A stretch of DNA of 17,913 nt from Sulfurospirillum sp964441765 (GTDB taxonomy: Bacteria; Campylobacterota; Campylobacteria; Campylobacterales; Sulfurospirillaceae). A program made the translations under genes and the position numbers. Location: positions 1-17,913 of the forward strand of contig CAYTVI010000040.1 in assembly GCA_964441765.1 (NCBI GenBank), in the 5' to 3' direction. The notes beneath the pieces were generated by a model. That model ran no database searches. It worked only from the letters and a program-made list of their open reading frames with translations, and had not been told where the DNA came from. Shown here piece by piece: positions 7,058 through 14,446 of the stretch (position 1 is the stretch's first letter; every line of letters starts with the position of its first letter).

Positions 7058-8668
7058 TTAGAGTAAAATACCTCGAATCATGTAATAAAAAACAGCAGAA
7101 AGAAGGGCAGAAGCAGGAACGGTAATGAGCCATGCCGCAATAATCATTTTTAAAGCAGAGCGTTTCACAAGTTCATGCTTTTTAACGGCTTTAAGTGCTT
7201 TTTTCTCTACTTTACTTAGTTCTAACTCTCCTTCATAGATTTTATGAATGAGTGCTTTTTCTTCGTTGATTTTGCTCATCAAGCTTTTGACTAAAAGTGG
7301 GTCAACATTTTTGAGTTTTCCAAATGACTCTAGGGAGTGTTTGTATTCTTCAAGTTTTTCCATCTCTTCGTCAAGCTTAATCTGACGAATATCAACTTCA
7401 ACTTCTTTAACACGGTCTCGCATCAAATATTCACGTAAAAAACCAACCCCAAAGACAGCACCAATAGCGATGTGGGTTGAACTTACAGGAAGCCCTAATT
7501 GGCTTGCCACAATAACGGTCAACGCCGCTGACATTGCGACACAAAAAGCACGTATTTGGTCAAGTTCTGTGATTTCACTGCCAACCGTTTTGATGAGTTT
7601 TGGACCATAAAGCGCAAGACCTACGACAATACCAAAAGCACCGACTAACATTACCCACAAAGGAATACCTGCTTTTGTCGAGATACCTCCTGTGGTGAGT
7701 GCATCATAAATTCCAGCGAGAGGTCCAATAGCATTGGCTACATCATTAGCGCCATGTGCAAAACTTAAAAGAGCTGCTGAAAAAATCAAAGGAATATTAA
7801 AGAGTTTATTAATCCCCTCTCGTGAGTTAGGAAGTGAATCTGCCATACGTGTAATCGAAGATTTTGTAAAAAAGAAAATACCAATCGCAAAGACCAACCC
7901 AATAGCTGAGGCGGACACAAAATCTACCTTGATAAGCTGTCTAATCCCTTTTAAAATGATATAAGTACTAAATGCCCATGTCATAAGAGCAAGTAAGATA
8001 GGTACCATTGTCTTGGCCGCAAGACGTTTATCTTCTTTATGAACAATCGTATTTTTAATGAGCAAAAGAAAAAGTGCTGCAATGATTCCACCCAAAAGAG
8101 GAGAGATAACCCAGCTAAAAACAATTTCGCTCATGGTATCCCAATTGACCATATTAAATCCTGCTGCAGCTATACCTGCGCCCATAACACCTCCTACAAT
8201 GGAGTGGGTGGTAGAGACAGGTGCGCCAAACGCAGTAGCAAGATTGAGCCAGATAGCGCCTGAGAGAAGGGCTGCCATCATAATCCATATAAAAGTGTTT
8301 GTATCTTTAATCATCTTAGGGTCAATGATGCCATTTTTAATGGTTCCAACAACATCCCCTCCTGCTACCAATGCCCCAGAGGCTTCAAAAATAGCCGCGA
8401 TAATCACAGCACCAAGGATGGTAAGTGCTTGTGACCCAACGGTAGGACCTACATTATTCGCCACATCATTTGCGCCAATATTGATCGCCATATAGCCACC
8501 AAAAATAGCGGCAACAACGAGAAGTGATTGATTGGGGAGACCATTTGAGAGATGGGTAACATACCAAATAACGATAAGAATGAATACAATAGCACCGACT
8601 AACTTCATCGCGTCAACAAGCCCGAAACGTTGAGCGCCTTTAACATCTTTTATGGATTGTAACTCCAT
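7058..8668 (-). CDS. pit: PiT-family inorganic phosphate transporter with coiled-coil insert
   Basis: A 536-residue inner-membrane permease, probably a low-affinity, ion-coupled importer of phosphate (or metal-phosphate). The two inverted PiT signature repeats are intact: GANDVANN (65-72) with GAPVSTTHS (148-156), and GANDVANA (306-313) with GLPVSSTHI (392-400). Between the second repeat and the last membrane segment (about 505-530) lies a charged region of about 85 residues (418-500), rich in Lys and Glu and likely coiled coil. The start is the ATG at 8668, with AAGGAAG 3 bases before it. A GTG 21 bases upstream extends the frame but would place the ribosome binding site inside the gene. It probably serves phosphate-replete growth, complementing the nearby Pst system (inference). 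Confidence 0.93.
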   Translation of the reverse strand: MELQSIKDVKGAQRFGLVDAMKLVGAIVFILIVIWYVTHLSNGLPNQSLLVVAAIFGGYMAINIGANDVANNVGPTVGSQALTILGAVIIAAIFEASGALVAGGDVVGTIKNGIIDPKMIKDTNTFIWIMMAALLSGAIWLNLATAFGAPVSTTHSIVGGVMGAGIAAAGFNMVNWDTMSEIVFSWVISPLLGGIIAALFLLLIKNTIVHKEDKRLAAKTMVPILLALMTWAFSTYIILKGIRQLIKVDFVSASAIGLVFAIGIFFFTKSSITRMADSLPNSREGINKLFNIPLIFSAALLSFAHGANDVANAIGPLAGIYDALTTGGISTKAGIPLWVMLVGAFGIVVGLALYGPKLIKTVGSEITELDQIRAFCVAMSAALTVIVASQLGLPVSSTHIAIGAVFGVGFLREYLMRDRVKEVEVDIRQIKLDEEMEKLEEYKHSLESFGKLKNVDPLLVKSLMSKINEEKALIHKIYEGELELSKVEKKALKAVKKHELVKRSALKMIIAAWLITVPASALLSAVFYYMIRGILL

Positions 8669-8689
8669 ATACTTCCTTTTTGTAACCAC

Positions 8690-8718
8690 AGTGTAATAAG
8701 GTTTTTGTAGAATGGCAA
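8690..8718 (-). promoter_or_regulatory. Candidate sigma-70 promoter for the PiT gene
   Basis: On the minus strand, TTGCCA (8718-8713, 5 of 6 to TTGACA) is separated by exactly 17 bases from TACACT (8695-8690, 4 of 6 to TATAAT). Transcription would start near 8683, just ahead of the AAGGAAG site. This agrees with constitutive rather than PhoB-dependent expression. Confidence 0.45.
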
Positions 8719-8746
8719 ATCTTAGTGTAACTTCACTTTAACTCTA

Positions 8747-9874
8747 CTAAAGTACCCCTTTAAGGTACTGCTTTAAGTCTACAAGCAGGCCATTTTGTCT
8801 AAGAGCTACGTATTGTCTGATTTTAGATTTCATAAAAACGGTGGGTTGAATATTTAAAACAATCGTTTCATTGACAATGCTAAAAATCATTGCTCGTGCG
8901 CTGATTTTTGTCAAAAAACTTTTATCGGTGGGGAGCTGAAATTCAACTTCCATCTCTTTGTCCACAAAGTCTTTGTGGATTAGTTTTTCAACATCAGCAA
9001 GCTTGGCTTGAATGGCTACGGAGCTTTCAGAGATGTTAGAAAGCGTTGCGTCCAGAAGCTTGATTTTGTTGAATAAGAGCATGGCATTGATGCGTTTTTC
9101 AGGCTGAACACGAATGTCGCCTCTCTCCACAGGCGAAGCATCTAAAAATTCTAAATCTTTTAAAACGAGCAACGATTTAATCGGGTCAACTTTAATAATA
9201 CGTGCTTTAATGATATTTGGAATACGTTCATGCTGAATAAAAGTAAAATCCTCTTTGCTGTAAAAATGAATCTTGGGACCACTGACATGAATTTGAGCAA
9301 TTCCCTCCTCAAAACGCGCGATAACGACCTCTTCTTTGATGGGAATGCCATTGAAAAGGTTGTGCAAAGTTGCGCCATTGTGTTTTTTTAGAATAGTGGC
9401 TAAGAGGTCATTGCGATTATGCGCTTCGTAAAAATCAAAATCAAGCGTGCCATAAAAGATTTTTTTTCGGCTAGAGAGTTTTGACATAACGTAGTATTTA
9501 TCGAGTCTATCTAAAAGTGTTTTATACGTATCGGTGGCATCAAACAGTGTGATACCAATACTTTTAATATCAATTTTAAATTTTTGTTTGACGGAGGCTT
9601 CTATTTTTTTAAGTAAGGCTTTGGCACTGTGAATTTTTGTGTCGCGAAGAAGGAGTAGAAAAGTGTTGTCAAGGTGTTGAATGACGGGGTTAAAGCCTAT
9701 CTCAGTATGGACAAAGCCTATAAGACTTTTAAAAAAATAGCCATCTTCCAAATCTACGTCATAGCCAAACTTTGCAACGCACAAAGGAGCATCGTTTTCT
9801 TTGGCATACTCCATATTTGCTTCAATAACCCCTTTGTTTAAATAGTTATTGATACCTTCATAGCGATTACTCAT
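8747..9874 (-). CDS. Probable c-di-GMP effector: degenerate GGDEF-like domain plus PilZ-like domain
   Basis: A 375-residue cytosolic protein without membrane segments. Residues about 25-150 follow the GGDEF fold, ending in SIGITLFDATDTYKTLLDRL and a DKYYVMSK segment that matches the usual AD-x-AMY-x-AK ending. HLDNTFLLLL (67-76) stands where GGDEF should be, so cyclase activity is not expected. Residues about 165-245 look like the beta-rich PilZN/YcgR-N domain. After this come RGDIR (251-255, RxxxR) and NISESS (280-285, D/N-x-S-x-x-G with Gly replaced), spaced as in PilZ c-di-GMP binding domains. The ATG has AGAGGAAG just upstream. It follows metY by 16 bases, so the two are probably co-transcribed. 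The PilZ assignment is by motif only. Confidence 0.6.
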   Translation of the reverse strand: MSNRYEGINNYLNKGVIEANMEYAKENDAPLCVAKFGYDVDLEDGYFFKSLIGFVHTEIGFNPVIQHLDNTFLLLLRDTKIHSAKALLKKIEASVKQKFKIDIKSIGITLFDATDTYKTLLDRLDKYYVMSKLSSRKKIFYGTLDFDFYEAHNRNDLLATILKKHNGATLHNLFNGIPIKEEVVIARFEEGIAQIHVSGPKIHFYSKEDFTFIQHERIPNIIKARIIKVDPIKSLLVLKDLEFLDASPVERGDIRVQPEKRINAMLLFNKIKLLDATLSNISESSVAIQAKLADVEKLIHKDFVDKEMEVEFQLPTDKSFLTKISARAMIFSIVNETIVLNIQPTVFMKSKIRQYVALRQNGLLVDLKQYLKGVL

Positions 9875-9890
9875 GGCTTCCTCTTTTGTG

Positions 9891-11165
9891 TTAAATCAGT
9901 TTAAGTGCTTGATCAAAATCAGCAATAATATCATCAATATGCTCAATGCCTACCGTTACACGAATCAAATCAGGTGTCACACCGGCTAAACGCTGTTCTT
10001 CTTGAGATAATTGACGATGAGTCATGCTTGCAGGATGAAGCACGCCGGTACGAACGTCGGCAACGTGTACAACAATGGCGGCAAGTTTAAGGGCATTCAT
10101 CACTTTTTCACCCTCTGCTAAGCCTCCTTTGACACCAAAGGTTAAAACACCACTCACCCCTTTAAGGTATTTAAGTGCTCTATCATAATGGTCGTGGCTG
10201 GCAAGGGCTGGGTAGTTGACCCATTCGACATTAGGATGCTCTTCTAAAAAATTCGCCAGTTTAAAGGCGTTTTCGCAATGCCTGTCCATTCTTACATGTA
10301 ATGTTTCTAATCCTAAATTGATTAAAAAAGCATTCATGGGTGAGAGGTAAGAGCCGATATCGCGAATCCATTGAACACGTGCTTTGACGATATAGGCAAG
10401 ATTGCCAAATTTTTCCGTGTAAACAATACCATGATAGCTTTTATCAGGCGTGGTAAACTCAGGAAACTTTCCATTATTCCAATTAAAATTTCCGCCATCC
10501 ACGATGACCCCACCCACACTAATGGCATGACCGTCCATATATTTGGTCGCAGAATGTACGACGATATTAGCACCATGCTCTAATGGACGGCACAAGTAAG
10601 GTGTTGCAAAGGTATTATCGATAATTAATGGCACTCCCATCTTTTTGGCAAGTTCGGAAAATTTTTCAAAATCAAAGATGTCAAGTGCTGGATTTGCAAT
10701 CGTTTCGCCAAAGATGGCCTTGGTATTGGGTTGAAAATAGCTCTCAAGCGCTTCAATTTCAAGGTTTGCATCGACTAAAGTGACTTCAATGCCCATTTTT
10801 TTCAAGGTATTGGTAAATAAAGAGGTTGTCCCACCATACAGCGCCCCTACCGCAATGAAATGATCCCCACTTGAGCAGATATTGGTGATAGCAATCATCG
10901 AGGCATTTTGTCCTGAAGCGGTAACAAGAGCACCCACACCTCCTTCTAAGGTCGCAATTTTATGCTCTAACGCTTCACACGTTGGATTAGAAATGCGTGA
11001 GTACATGTGTCCCGATGCTTCTAAATCAAAGAGCTGTGCCACTTCTTTGGCTGTGTCATATTTGTACGTTGTACTTTGATAAATAGGCAAAACGCGTGGT
11101 TCACCGTTTTTAGGTTGCCAACCGCATTGGATGGTTTTGGTTTCAATTTCCCACTGGTGTGACAT
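9891..11165 (-). CDS. metY: O-acetylhomoserine sulfhydrylase (MetY-type, PLP enzyme)
   Basis: A 424-residue cytosolic enzyme of the Cys/Met-metabolism PLP family, expected to make homocysteine from O-acetyl-L-homoserine and sulfide for methionine synthesis. The PLP lysine is Lys208 in SATKYMDGH. Other family marks are YSRISNPT (55-62), ASGQNAS (83-89), GALYGGT (107-113) and DNTFATPYLCRP (183-194). The length of about 425 residues and the SATKYMDGH/GG context favour MetY over cystathionine gamma-synthase or MetZ, which are near 380-400. The ATG has AAGGA 7 bases upstream. It diverges from the ciaB-like gene. One TTACATGTAA copy is read as Leu-His-Val-Arg. Confidence 0.93.
   Translation of the reverse strand: MSHQWEIETKTIQCGWQPKNGEPRVLPIYQSTTYKYDTAKEVAQLFDLEASGHMYSRISNPTCEALEHKIATLEGGVGALVTASGQNASMIAITNICSSGDHFIAVGALYGGTTSLFTNTLKKMGIEVTLVDANLEIEALESYFQPNTKAIFGETIANPALDIFDFEKFSELAKKMGVPLIIDNTFATPYLCRPLEHGANIVVHSATKYMDGHAISVGGVIVDGGNFNWNNGKFPEFTTPDKSYHGIVYTEKFGNLAYIVKARVQWIRDIGSYLSPMNAFLINLGLETLHVRMDRHCENAFKLANFLEEHPNVEWVNYPALASHDHYDRALKYLKGVSGVLTFGVKGGLAEGEKVMNALKLAAIVVHVADVRTGVLHPASMTHRQLSQEEQRLAGVTPDLIRVTVGIEHIDDIIADFDQALKLI
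10292..10301. repeat. TTACATGTAA palindrome, copy 6
   Basis: This copy lies inside metY and is read as Leu-His-Val-Arg on the minus strand. Its plus-strand tail (TGTTTC) lacks the RGCA seen at most other copies. Confidence 0.9.
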
Positions 11166-11206
11166 GCTGAGGTCCTTAACCTTAGTTAGATAATAAACGA
11201 GATAAA

Positions 11207-11214
11207 ATTATACT
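11207..11214. promoter_or_regulatory. Overlapping divergent -10 boxes of metY and the ciaB-like gene
   Basis: TATAAT on the minus strand (11212-11207) points to metY. TATACT on the plus strand (11209-11214) points to the ciaB-like gene. They overlap by 4 bases, so RNA polymerase should not occupy both at once. Predicted leaders are about 35 bases (metY) and about 14 bases (ciaB-like). No convincing -35 is seen on either side. The intergenic region is 69 bases. Confidence 0.45.
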
Positions 11215-11234
11215 TAAAAAACAATGGATTAGAG

Positions 11235-13109
11235 ATGAGCGAACAATTTGAAAATGATTTAAAACGGTTTTATGCCCTTTTGGGTGAACGTCAACGAGAG
11301 CTTGGAAATTATTACAGTATTGTTGAGAAAGAGGTGTATGACAAGCGTACTGAGGCATTTATTGATGCTTTTTTAGAAGAAATTGAGCTTGCGTGCATCA
11401 AGGAGAACCGAGTAGCACTTCTTGGGCGACTGATTAGTTTACGAGATGAACAGATGGTGCAAGCTTTGGAAAAAGAGGGCAAAGACAGTGTGTTTATCAC
11501 GCAAGCCAAAGAAAAAGCGTATCTTTGGGTGCGGGACTTTTACCTCAAGCACCACGAGGAATTACTAAAACACGTGGACGATGAAGCCCTTTTTTCACCC
11601 TTTTACCGCACCCTTTTGCGAGGTGTTCACCTTGTAGGTGTCGCACTTAGTTCTTGGCAGTCTGTATGGAATGAACACATCATCAACACCATCAACCCTT
11701 TGTTAGAACTTGAATACAATGGTGATGCGCAGGCGATTGCACAGATGTTGCATGAAAAAGGCTTGTACGATAAAGACACATTTGGCGAAGATGGTGACAG
11801 GTCGTACTCCGTGCTTTTTAAAGTTCCCAATGGTTATGAAGCCAGAGCGTATGCGTTAGCATTTCCTCGGGAAGTCTTACATGTAAGGCAAGCGTTGCAG
11901 ATAATGATTGCCGAACTCTCAGCTTTAGAAGATGAAATCTTAGGGCAAAAAGAGGCGTATATTGCCTATTTTGAGGCAATTGATGCGGCGTTTGGCGAAG
12001 AAAATCGTGACAAACTCATAGAGCGTTGGGCTGAAGTGGACAGGCGTTGGATGAACATCACCTCGCCCATTCAAATCGGGCACCCTTTGGAATACTATGA
12101 AGACCACTACAAAAAAGCGGTGGCATTAGAGTGGGACGTGCGTATTTCAAATCCCGAAAATGTAGGCGCTGGGCAAACCTATGAAAACATCAAACACGCA
12201 TTTGAAAGTCTGTTTGATGAAAGTGGAAGTGAGGCTTTACATGTAAGGCATACGGTGCTTGCAAACCTAAGACGTGTACAGCTTTACATCGGGCGACCCG
12301 CACTCTTTTATGCGGCGGAATTTAACGGACTCTTCTCCGCCCAAGTCGTGCCAAACGATGAAATTGTAAGCAAGGAACGGGGCAAAAAAATCTTTGCCTT
12401 TGCTGACAACATCTTAGATGGCATGCGTGCCAAACCATTTTTAAAAATCCATCACGATGTTTTTGGGAAAGCGTTTATGGACGCAGAGCGCACGTTGGTT
12501 TTTAAAGAAGCCAACACGTGGCATAGGGTGTATGACGTCAGCACCATCGGGCATGAGTTTGGGCATATTTTGTGGATGGACAATGACACGGAGATGCTCA
12601 TGAACCAAAGCGGTGTGTTTAAAAATATCGAAGAGTTCAAAGCCACCACAGGCGGACTTGTAGCGTTTTTTATGAACGAGCAAGAGGATTTGAAAATGCA
12701 CCTTTTCCGAGATGTCATCAAGCGCTCTGTGGGTTTAATCGGGTGGATGAAAACAGGAGAAGTAGAGCCTTATTATTGTGAAGGGTTAATTCATTTAAGT
12801 GGACTCTTTGAAAGCGGGGTGTTGCGCTTTGATGAAAGACTTTACATTGATATGTCAGAGGCACGTTATGAAGCGTTTAAAGCGTGGTATCTTCAGACCT
12901 ATAAAGCACTTTTAGCGCACTATCTTGCCAAAAAAGATGCCAAACTTTTCTTAGAACGCTTTGCCAAAAAAGAAGAGGGCGTTTACCTGCCAACTTCTTT
13001 ACATGTAAAGCAATTTGTTAGCTATTATTGGGCGTTACATCAAGCGATGGGACGAGAGATTGATGAGAGTGTACGACGTGAGGAGTGGGTGTGCAAACCA
13101 TCTCTTTAA
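11235..13109 (+). CDS. ciaB: CiaB-like protein with gluzincin metallopeptidase signature
   Basis: A 624-residue cytosolic-looking protein (no signal peptide, no membrane segment) resembling Campylobacter CiaB in length and in phrases such as QIGHPLEYYEDHYKKAVALE and STIGHEFGHIL. CiaB is known in C. jejuni as an invasion antigen exported through the flagellar apparatus. The sequence also shows HEFGH (440-444), a zinc-binding HExxH motif, followed 21 residues later by EEFKATTGGL (466-475). This resembles the EE-x-(K/R)-A-x-x-x-GL third-ligand motif of M49-like gluzincins. A zinc peptidase is therefore a better functional guess than a pure effector. Three TTACATGTAA copies lie in frame as Leu-His-Val-Arg/Lys. 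The start at 11235 has only a weak GATTAGAG site. The fetB-like gene overlaps its end. Confidence 0.75.
   Translation: MSEQFENDLKRFYALLGERQRELGNYYSIVEKEVYDKRTEAFIDAFLEEIELACIKENRVALLGRLISLRDEQMVQALEKEGKDSVFITQAKEKAYLWVRDFYLKHHEELLKHVDDEALFSPFYRTLLRGVHLVGVALSSWQSVWNEHIINTINPLLELEYNGDAQAIAQMLHEKGLYDKDTFGEDGDRSYSVLFKVPNGYEARAYALAFPREVLHVRQALQIMIAELSALEDEILGQKEAYIAYFEAIDAAFGEENRDKLIERWAEVDRRWMNITSPIQIGHPLEYYEDHYKKAVALEWDVRISNPENVGAGQTYENIKHAFESLFDESGSEALHVRHTVLANLRRVQLYIGRPALFYAAEFNGLFSAQVVPNDEIVSKERGKKIFAFADNILDGMRAKPFLKIHHDVFGKAFMDAERTLVFKEANTWHRVYDVSTIGHEFGHILWMDNDTEMLMNQSGVFKNIEEFKATTGGLVAFFMNEQEDLKMHLFRDVIKRSVGLIGWMKTGEVEPYYCEGLIHLSGLFESGVLRFDERLYIDMSEARYEAFKAWYLQTYKALLAHYLAKKDAKLFLERFAKKEEGVYLPTSLHVKQFVSYYWALHQAMGREIDESVRREEWVCKPSL
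11877..11886. repeat. TTACATGTAA palindrome, copy 7
   Basis: This copy lies inside the ciaB-like gene and is read as Leu-His-Val-Arg. It is followed by GGCAAG. Confidence 0.9.
12237..12246. repeat. TTACATGTAA palindrome, copy 8
   Basis: This copy lies inside the ciaB-like gene, 360 bases after copy 7. It is read as Leu-His-Val-Arg and followed by GGCATA. Confidence 0.9.
12999..13008. repeat. TTACATGTAA palindrome, copy 9
   Basis: This is the third copy inside the ciaB-like gene. It is read as Leu-His-Val-Lys and followed by AGCAAT. Confidence 0.9.
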
Positions 13110-13804
13110 TTAAACTGCTTTATATGCTTGTTCCACTGAGTGTTGTGGGATGGGCGTATTATGCGTGGGTGGGGAAAAAGAGTGAAATAGCGCTTGCAAC
13201 ACTTCGGATGAGTGTACAACTACTCATCATCGGCTATGTCTTAACGTCCTTATTTACGACCAATTCCATGCTTCTTTTAAGCCTGTTAGTAGTGGTGATG
13301 GTGGTCAGTGCTTCGTTTATTGTCAGGCGCAATATTCGTCACAAGGATTGGCGAACGTATGTGGTTATTTTAGGGGCAATTACCTTTGCGGGGAGTATTA
13401 ATCTTGCGTGGGTCTTGTGGTTGGTGTTGGATTTGGAGAATCCGCTAGAGCCTCGTTTTGTCATTCCGCTTGCGGGGATGATTTATGCCAATGCGATGAA
13501 TGTTATCTCTTTGTGCGCAGAGCGCTACGAAAAGGAACAAGAACACGGGCAGTCTCACGAAAAAGCCAGAGCAGTTGCTTTTAAAGCATCGATGATGCCT
13601 CAAATCAACTCTTTTTTAGCCGTAGGTTTTGTCTCCTTACCAGGGATGATGACGGGTCAAATTCTCTCAGGTATCGACCCACTCATTGCGGTGAGGTATC
13701 AGATTGTCGTGATGGCGATGATTTTAAGCAGTGGTGCTATGAGCAATATGGTGTATTTGCTCACACTAAATTCACGATTTTTAGCTAAGATGACGCAAAA
13801 ATAA
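13091..13804 (+). CDS. fetB: FetB/YbbM-type permease (UPF0014)
   Basis: A 237-residue inner-membrane protein of the UPF0014 family. The E. coli member FetB works with the ATPase FetA in iron export. Family features are the early Arg-x-x-x-Gln-Leu segment (LRMSVQLLIIGYVL), then MPQINSFLAVGFVSLPGMMTG, QILSGIDP, and a YQIVVMAMILSS segment. About six to seven hydrophobic segments are visible. I chose the GTG at 13091 because GAGGAG (13080-13085) lies 5 bases upstream; a GTG at 13085 would overlap that site. It overlaps the ciaB-like gene by 19 bases, so translation is probably coupled. No fetA-like ATPase gene is adjacent, so its partner must be elsewhere or the protein acts differently. Confidence 0.85.
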   Translation: MQTISLIKLLYMLVPLSVVGWAYYAWVGKKSEIALATLRMSVQLLIIGYVLTSLFTTNSMLLLSLLVVVMVVSASFIVRRNIRHKDWRTYVVILGAITFAGSINLAWVLWLVLDLENPLEPRFVIPLAGMIYANAMNVISLCAERYEKEQEHGQSHEKARAVAFKASMMPQINSFLAVGFVSLPGMMTGQILSGIDPLIAVRYQIVVMAMILSSGAMSNMVYLLTLNSRFLAKMTQK

Positions 13805-13813
13805 AAAGGTTTG

Positions 13814-14413
13814 ATGATGCTAAAATGGCTCCTTCTTGTAATGCTTCTTGTGTTTAGTGGCTGCGGACCTCGTTATGTCATTAAAAACCAATATATCCCT
13901 CCTACAAGTACAAAATCAACACAATGTTTAGATAATTGTTCCTTGATTCGGCAAAGCTGTCAAGCGCAGTGTCAGCAAAGCTATCAGTACTGTTTAGACG
14001 ATGCGTACGCCAAAGCCAAAGCGGTAGAACAAGAAGAGCTTAGAGCCTATGATATGGCGCAGATGCGTTATATGATGGACTTTTCACATTTTCAAAGCAG
14101 GCTTCGTTCGTGGGAGAGAGATTATCATGATTACAGTCGGGATTTAGCCCATTTTCAAAGTAAATGTGAGCGTGAAAAAGATACCTATGCGTGTCAAAAA
14201 CGCGATGAAGTACGCAACTATATGAACCGTTTAAAGCGTGATCGCCCGCGTGAACCGTGGGTTCCTGTGCGCCCAAGTTTTGAGCAAATCTTAGTCAATC
14301 AACAAAGTTTTTGCACCACCAATTGCGGGTGCGAACAAGCCTATGACAACTGTTTTGTGGGATGTGGCGGAGTGGTGATTCCCCATAAAATCTGCGTGGA
14401 AAATTGTGACTAA
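13814..14413 (+). CDS. Cysteine-rich lipoprotein with paired CX3C modules, function unknown
   Basis: A protein of about 199 residues that I do not recognise. It begins with a lipoprotein signal peptide (LLLVMLLVFSGC, lipobox FSGC, Cys17), so it should be anchored in a membrane facing the periplasm or exterior. The mature part has 14 further cysteines in two clusters. The N-terminal cluster reads CX3C-X6-CX3C-X6-C. The C-terminal cluster reads CX3C-X-C-X6-CX3C-X9-CX3C. Between them lies a charged, Tyr/Arg/Asp-rich, probably helical stretch of about 100 residues with two more cysteines, ending in a Pro-rich segment. Disulphide bonding or metal/haem-free redox roles are possible. AAAAAGG precedes tandem ATGs at 13814 and 13817; either could be used. 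It follows the fetB-like gene by 9 bases, probably in one operon with ciaB. Confidence 0.75.
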   Translation: MMLKWLLLVMLLVFSGCGPRYVIKNQYIPPTSTKSTQCLDNCSLIRQSCQAQCQQSYQYCLDDAYAKAKAVEQEELRAYDMAQMRYMMDFSHFQSRLRSWERDYHDYSRDLAHFQSKCEREKDTYACQKRDEVRNYMNRLKRDRPREPWVPVRPSFEQILVNQQSFCTTNCGCEQAYDNCFVGCGGVVIPHKICVENCD

Positions 14414-14414
14414 A

Positions 14415-14424
14415 TTACATGTAA
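14415..14424. repeat. TTACATGTAA palindrome, copy 10
   Basis: Intergenic copy starting 2 bases after the stop codon of the lipoprotein gene. Its plus-strand tail is CACTTT. Confidence 0.9.
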
Positions 14425-14446
14425 CACTTTAGTAATCACTAAGGAT

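Noticed and set aside
8058..8495. A 145-codon plus-strand open frame opposite the PiT gene
   Set aside because: It is the antisense shadow of a clear membrane-protein gene, with no ribosome site and no family features.
8747..9874. An active diguanylate cyclase
   Set aside because: The GGDEF signature is replaced by residues without the catalytic acidic pair.
11877..13008. Repeated Leu-His-Val-Arg/Lys in the CiaB-like protein as a protein repeat
   Set aside because: The same bases recur in unrelated genes, in another frame and between genes, so the repeat is at DNA level.
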